Assembly (NCBI GenBank): GCA_016219105.1
Contig: JACRCI010000001.1
Span: 1-42,217, forward strand
From: Deltaproteobacteria bacterium
GTDB taxonomy: Bacteria > Desulfobacterota > GWC2-55-46 > DRQE01
Direction of reading: 5' to 3'
Length of the DNA: 42,217 nucleotides
The notes under the pieces are model-generated. The model made no database searches and was not told where the DNA came from. It worked only from the letters and a program-made list of their open reading frames with translations. Shown piece after piece: positions 36,309 through 42,217 of this stretch; the stretch's first letter is position 1; every line of letters starts with the position of its first letter. The translations under genes and the position numbers were made by a program.

Positions 36309-37967
36309 ATGAGAAGCGATAGGATAAAAAAAGGTTCCGAAAGGGTGGCCCACAGGGCGCTCCTTTATGCAACAGGGATGCCCGGGGGGGAGATGAAAAA
36401 GCCCTTTGTCGGCGTGGCCACGAGCTTTACAGACCTCATCCCCGGACATATAGGGATGAGGGACCTGGAGAGGTTCATCGAGAAGGGCGTCCATACCGGC
36501 GGGGGATATCCCATGATATTCGGCCTTCCGGGCATATGCGACGGGATTGCCATGGGGCACAGGGGCATGAATTATTCGCTGCCCTCGAGGGAACTCATCG
36601 CCGACATCATCGAGAGCGTGGCCGAGGCCCACGCCCTCGACGGATTGGTGCTCCTTACCAACTGCGACAAGATTACGCCGGGGATGCTGATGGCGGCCGC
36701 GAGGCTCGACATACCGTCAATAGTCGTCACGGCCGGGCCCATGATGACCGGCCGTTACAGGGGCAGACGCCTTTCCTTCATAAGGAATACGTTCGAGGCC
36801 ATGGGGAGGCTCAGGGCCGGCAAGATATCTAAAAAGGAACTCGCGGCGTGCGAGCTCGGGGCGTGTCCCGGGGTGGGGAGCTGTCAGGGCCTTTATACCG
36901 CCAATACGATGAACTCCCTTACCGAGGCCATGGGCATGAGCCTCCCAATGTGCGGCACCGCGCCGGCCGTCTCAAGCGAAAAGCGCAGGATCGCCTTTGA
37001 AAGCGGGGTAAGGATAGTGGAGCTTATAACGAAAAATATCACCCCGCGCAGGATATTGACGAGAGGAGCCTTTGAAAACGCCATAATGGCGGACCTGGCC
37101 CTCGGGGGCTCGACCAACACGGTGCTGCACCTTCTCGCGGTGGCGAACGAGGCCGGGGTGAAACTTCCGCTCGAGCTCTTCGACACCTTGAGCAGGCGCA
37201 CCCCCCATATCGCCTCGCTTGAGCCGGTCGGGGACTATTACATGGAGGACCTCCACTGGGCCGGCGGCATACCCGCGGTCATGGCGAGGCTTAAAGACAG
37301 GATACGGGACAATCCGACCGTGTCGGGCCTCAGGATGAAGGAGATTATAAGGGGCGTGGACTACATAGACGGAGAGGTCTTAAGGACGGTTGACCGCCCT
37401 TACCATAAAGAGGGCGGGATAGCGGTATTGAAGGGGAACCTCGCCCCGCTCGGGGCCGTGGTCAAGCAGTCCGGCGTAAGCGACGGGATGATGCGTTTTA
37501 CCGGCAGGGCGCGGGTGTTCGATTCCGAAGAGGGGGCGATGGCCGCCATAACCGGCAACAGGATACGCAGCGGCGATGTCGTTGTTATAAGGTATGAAGG
37601 CCCCAGGGGCGGCCCGGGGATGCGCGAGATGCTCGCGCCCACGGCGATCCTTACGGGCATGGGGCTCGGGGACTCTGTCGCCCTCATAACCGACGGGAGG
37701 TTCTCCGGCGGCACCAGGGGCCCGTGCGTCGGACACATATCCCCCGAGGCCATGGAAGGCGGGCCTATCGCGCTCGTGAGGGAGGGCGACTCCATCGAGC
37801 TTGACATCCCGGCACGGACGCTTAAATTGAACGTGGCCGAGAGGGAGCTTAAAAAAAGAAGGACCGGATGGAAGCCCCCGAAGCCAAAGATAACAAAAGG
37901 GTGGCTCGCGAGGTATGCCGGTGTCGTGACGTCAGCCAATACCGGGGCCGTTGTAAGGGCGCAGTGA
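36309..37967 (+). CDS. ilvD: Dihydroxy-acid dehydratase
   Basis: [89 protein letters not shown]. Confidence 0.97.
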   Translation: MRSDRIKKGSERVAHRALLYATGMPGGEMKKPFVGVATSFTDLIPGHIGMRDLERFIEKGVHTGGGYPMIFGLPGICDGIAMGHRGMNYSLPSRELIADIIESVAEAHALDGLVLLTNCDKITPGMLMAAARLDIPSIVVTAGPMMTGRYRGRRLSFIRNTFEAMGRLRAGKISKKELAACELGACPGVGSCQGLYTANTMNSLTEAMGMSLPMCGTAPAVSSEKRRIAFESGVRIVELITKNITPRRILTRGAFENAIMADLALGGSTNTVLHLLAVANEAGVKLPLELFDTLSRRTPHIASLEPVGDYYMEDLHWAGGIPAVMARLKDRIRDNPTVSGLRMKEIIRGVDYIDGEVLRTVDRPYHKEGGIAVLKGNLAPLGAVVKQSGVSDGMMRFTGRARVFDSEEGAMAAITGNRIRSGDVVVIRYEGPRGGPGMREMLAPTAILTGMGLGDSVALITDGRFSGGTRGPCVGHISPEAMEGGPIALVREGDSIELDIPARTLKLNVAERELKKRRTGWKPPKPKITKGWLARYAGVVTSANTGAVVRAQ

Positions 37968-38064
37968 TCCGGCGCGGCCGGCAGGTTGTTAGTTCTAATG
38001 CGCGGGATTAACTTTATGGCGCTAAATGACCGGATAATATGGAGATATAGATTGAGGATATGAG

Positions 38065-39762
38065 ATGAAAAAGACAGGCGCCGAGATATTTTTAGAATCA
38101 CTGATTAAAGAAGGCGTGGATACCATATTTGGGTATCCCGGAGGCGTTGTTCTGCCCATATACGACGCGCTTTACAAATCGCCGCTGAGGCACATCCTCG
38201 TCAGGCACGAGCAGGGGGCCGTGCACATGGCCGACGGCTACGCGAGGGCGACCGGAAGGCCGGGTGTCGTTCTCGTTACCTCGGGCCCGGGCGCGACGAA
38301 TACCGTTACCGGGATCGCGACGGCTTATATGGACTCCGTACCGGTTGTGGTCTTTACCGGACAGGTGCCGACGACGTTGATAGGGAACGACGCGTTTCAG
38401 GAGGCCGACATAGTCGGCATCACAAGGCCGTGCACTAAGCATAATTTCCTCGTGAAGGACATAAATGACCTGACGAGGATAATAAAAGAGGCGTTTTACA
38501 TCGCAACCACCGGGCGGCCAGGACCGGTGCTCGTGGACCTTCCGAAGGACGTGCTTTCGGCAGAGGCGGAGTTCGCGTATCCCGAGGGGGTCAACATCCC
38601 CGGATATCAGCCGACCTACAAGGGCCATGCGGGACAGATAACAAGGGCGATGGAACTCATCCTGACCTCCAAAAGGCCGGTCATTTACGCGGGGGGAGGG
38701 GTTGTAAGCTCCAACGCGGCAGTGGAGCTTACGCAGTTAGCAAGGAAGCTCGACATCCCTGTCACCACGACCCTCATGGGGCTCGGCGGTTTTCCGGGCA
38801 CGGACCCGCTCTTTATGGGCATGCTCGGGATGCACGGCACTTACGCCGCGAACATGGCGGTCACGAATACGGACTGCCTTATCGCCGTGGGCGCGAGGTT
38901 CGACGACAGGGTCGCCGGGAACATAGATGAGTTCGCTCCGTATGCAAAGATAATCCATATAGACATTGACCCGACTTCCATAAGCAAGAACGTCGCGGTT
39001 GACATACCGATAGTCGGGGACGTGAAAAGCGTCCTGCGGGAATTTTTAAAGCTGCCGCGCGCCGCAACGGGGCTGAAGGCGTTCAAGAAGGGCGTTACGG
39101 ACTGGCACGGCCAGATCTCGGAGTGGAGGCGCACCCATACCCTTACGGTAAAGCAGGACATGAAAGGAAGGATCAAGCCGCAGTACGTCATCGAAAGGAT
39201 ATATAAGATTACGGGCGGGGACGCCGTCATCTCGACCGAGGTCGGGCAGAACCAGATGTGGACCTCGCAGTTTTTCAGGTTCGCAAGCCCCCGGACGCTT
39301 TTGACCTCCGGCGGGCTCGGCACAATGGGCTACGGTTTCCCGGCCGCCATAGGGGCGCAGGTGGCCTTTCCGGATAAAACCGTCATAGACATCGCGGGCG
39401 ACGGCTCGATACAGATGAACATACAGGAGATGGCGACAGCGGTGCAGGAAAAACTCCCCGTGAAGGTCGCGATACTTAATAACAGGTTCCTCGGAATGGT
39501 CAGACAGTGGCAGGAGTTTTTTTACGATAAACGTTATTCCTATACATGCATCGGGAACAGGCCCGATTTCGTGAAGCTCGCCGAGGCCTACGGCGCAGTG
39601 GGACTGAGGGCCACAAAGCCCTCCGAGGTTGACGGAGTCATAAAAAAGGCGCTCAAGGTAAAGGACAGGCCCGTCCTGATGGACTTTGTAGTGGACGCCG
39701 CGGAGAACGTCTATCCGATGGTGCCGTCGGGCCAGCCCCTGAGCAAGATGCTGCTTGTGTAG
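38065..39762 (+). CDS. ilvB: Acetolactate synthase large subunit
   Basis: [81 protein letters not shown]. Confidence 0.97.
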   Translation: MKKTGAEIFLESLIKEGVDTIFGYPGGVVLPIYDALYKSPLRHILVRHEQGAVHMADGYARATGRPGVVLVTSGPGATNTVTGIATAYMDSVPVVVFTGQVPTTLIGNDAFQEADIVGITRPCTKHNFLVKDINDLTRIIKEAFYIATTGRPGPVLVDLPKDVLSAEAEFAYPEGVNIPGYQPTYKGHAGQITRAMELILTSKRPVIYAGGGVVSSNAAVELTQLARKLDIPVTTTLMGLGGFPGTDPLFMGMLGMHGTYAANMAVTNTDCLIAVGARFDDRVAGNIDEFAPYAKIIHIDIDPTSISKNVAVDIPIVGDVKSVLREFLKLPRAATGLKAFKKGVTDWHGQISEWRRTHTLTVKQDMKGRIKPQYVIERIYKITGGDAVISTEVGQNQMWTSQFFRFASPRTLLTSGGLGTMGYGFPAAIGAQVAFPDKTVIDIAGDGSIQMNIQEMATAVQEKLPVKVAILNNRFLGMVRQWQEFFYDKRYSYTCIGNRPDFVKLAEAYGAVGLRATKPSEVDGVIKKALKVKDRPVLMDFVVDAAENVYPMVPSGQPLSKMLLV

Positions 39763-39798
39763 CATCCCTTAAGTCCGGGCAAGCGGTGGAGGGTTATC

Positions 39799-40284
39799 AT
39801 GCGTCATACCATATCGGTTCTTGTGACAAACGAATTCGGGGTGCTCTCCCGGATAGCCGGGCTTTTTTCCGGAAGGGGGTTCAACATAGAAAGCCTCTGC
39901 GTGGCCGAGACATCGGATGAGTTGGTCTCCCGCATGACCATAGTCACGAGCGGAGACGACAGGATAATCGAGCAGATTACGAAGCAGCTCAATAAACTCA
40001 TCAACGTCATAAAGGTGCATGATCTCACCGGCGAGGAGTACATAAACAGGGAACTCGCCCTTATAAAGGTGAATTCCACGGCCGAAACGAGGGCCGAGAT
40101 CCTCGGCATAGTTGACATCTTCAGGGCCAAGGTCGTGGACGTAAGCCCACGCACCTACACGGTGGAGATTACCGGGGACGAGGAGAAGATACGGGCGATA
40201 ACCGAACTCTTGAAACCGTTTGGCGTGAAGGAGATAGCCAAGACCGGCAGGATCGCCATGGCGAGAAGCCTGAAGGTAAAATAG
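39799..40284 (+). CDS. ilvN: Acetolactate synthase small subunit
   Basis: HTISVLVTNEFGVLSRIAGLFSGRGFNIESLCVAET; RELALIKV. Confidence 0.96.
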   Translation: MRHTISVLVTNEFGVLSRIAGLFSGRGFNIESLCVAETSDELVSRMTIVTSGDDRIIEQITKQLNKLINVIKVHDLTGEEYINRELALIKVNSTAETRAEILGIVDIFRAKVVDVSPRTYTVEITGDEEKIRAITELLKPFGVKEIAKTGRIAMARSLKVK

Positions 40285-41337
<1,053 letters not shown>

Positions 41338-41351
41338 GGTCCCGGGGGAAG

Positions 41352-41996
41352 ATGCGTATTCCGCTGGCACGCGAGGGCGCTCCATTCATTGTTTTGTCGG
41401 CGGCCGTTACGGCGCTGGTATTTTTTTCGGGATTACGAAAGACGTCCGTTGTTTTTCTGGCGTTAAGCTGGTTCGTTGTCTGGTTTTTCAGGGACCCCCG
41501 GAGGGAGATACCCGGGGAGCCCGGTTCCATAGTGAGCCCGGCGGACGGACGGGTCATAAAGGTCGAAAAGGCGAGGGAAGAAAGACTCCTCATGGACGAG
41601 GCGCTCAAGATAAGCATCTTCATGAACGTCTTTAACGTCCACGTAAACAGGGCGCCTTACGACGCCGGCGTTTTAAAGGTGCTCTATAACCCCGGAAGGT
41701 TCTTATCCGCCGACCTCGACAAGGCGTCCGAGGAAAACGAGCGGAACTCGATACTCATGGAGGCACGGGGAAAGGCCGAAGGCGGCAGGAGGTTCGTGGT
41801 CTGCCAGATAGCCGGGCTTATCGCGCGCAGGATCGTCTGCAGGGTCTCGGAGGGTTCGGCGGTTAAAAAGGGCGACAGGATCGGGATGATAAGGTTCGGT
41901 TCGAGGCTGGACGTTTATCTGCCGCCCTCGGTTAGAATAAAAGTGAAGGTCGGGGATAAGGTGAAGGCCGGCAGTTCAATTCTCGGCTGGTGGTGA
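41352..41996 (+). CDS. psd: Phosphatidylserine decarboxylase (short form)
   Basis: VWFFRDPRREIPGEPGSIVSPADGRV; FMNVFNVHVNRAP; AGSSILGWW C-terminus. Confidence 0.92.
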   Translation: MRIPLAREGAPFIVLSAAVTALVFFSGLRKTSVVFLALSWFVVWFFRDPRREIPGEPGSIVSPADGRVIKVEKAREERLLMDEALKISIFMNVFNVHVNRAPYDAGVLKVLYNPGRFLSADLDKASEENERNSILMEARGKAEGGRRFVVCQIAGLIARRIVCRVSEGSAVKKGDRIGMIRFGSRLDVYLPPSVRIKVKVGDKVKAGSSILGWW

Positions 41997-42010
41997 TCCG
42001 GGGGGTTTAA

Positions 42011-42056
42011 AGCCGGCGAGGCCGGTTGGCGCGGCCGGCGCGGGGCCGGCTGGTTA
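42011..42056. repeat. Palindromic repeat, intergenic psd-pssA
   Basis: agccggcgaggccggttggcgcggccggcgcggggccggctgg. Confidence 0.75.
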
Positions 42057-42069
42057 AAAGGAGGGATGT

Positions 42070-42217
42070 ATGCTGGATAAAGAGATTGACGCTTCTGACG
42101 GCGTAAGCATAAAAAAGAAAAAGGGCGTAAGGAGGGGGGTATACCTCCTGCCGAACCTTTTGACTTCGTCTAGTCTTTTCGGCGGGTTCTACTCGATAGT
42201 GGCCTCTTTAGAAGGCA
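42070..42217 (+). CDS. pssA: CDP-diacylglycerol-serine O-phosphatidyltransferase, 5' part (truncated by window edge)
   Basis: MLDKEIDASDGVSIKKKKGVRRGVYLLPNLLTSSSLFGGFYSIVASLEG; directly after psd. Confidence 0.75.
   Translation, partial: MLDKEIDASDGVSIKKKKGVRRGVYLLPNLLTSSSLFGGFYSIVASLEG

Noticed and set aside
37968-38065. T-box or attenuator leader in front of ilvB
   Set aside because: No T-box consensus, leader peptide with Ile/Leu/Val run, or terminator/antiterminator pair visible in this short gap.

Overview
The window is about 42 kb of a GC-rich bacterial chromosome. Gene order and protein families look like Thermodesulfobacteriota/'Deltaproteobacteria' or Nitrospirota (inference only). 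Most of it is housekeeping DNA: coaE-pgeF-rluD; ffh-rpsP-(khpA remnant)-rimM-trmD-rplS-rnhB-yraN-polA; moxR-DUF58-transglutaminase; rpsB-tsf-pyrH-frr-uppS-cdsA-dxr-rseP-tsaB; ilvD-ilvB-ilvN-ilvC-psd-pssA. An accessory stretch at about 15.0-23.25 kb holds a secreted MopE-like/C39-peptidase module, its FIMAH-like partner, and a four-gene two-component/c-di-GMP cluster. Main observations: (1) a dispersed family of ~21-bp GC-rich palindromic units (GCCGTCNNNGACGGC + 6-bp linker) sits between genes and also in frame inside conserved genes (rluD, trmD twice, transglutaminase many times, moxR, DUF58, rpsB), analogous to Rickettsia palindromic elements. In tsf one copy appears to supply the stop codon. 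(2) A secreted MopE-motif/C39 peptidase gene is interrupted by one in-frame TGA exactly where the motif expects Cys. (3) ffh carries a 1-nt frameshift. (4) khpA is reduced to a 33-codon in-frame remnant that still overlaps rimM. (5) cdsA apparently starts at CTG inside a terminator-like hairpin. (6) rpsB has a leader with competing hairpins. All calls come from reading the sequence; no database searches were run.
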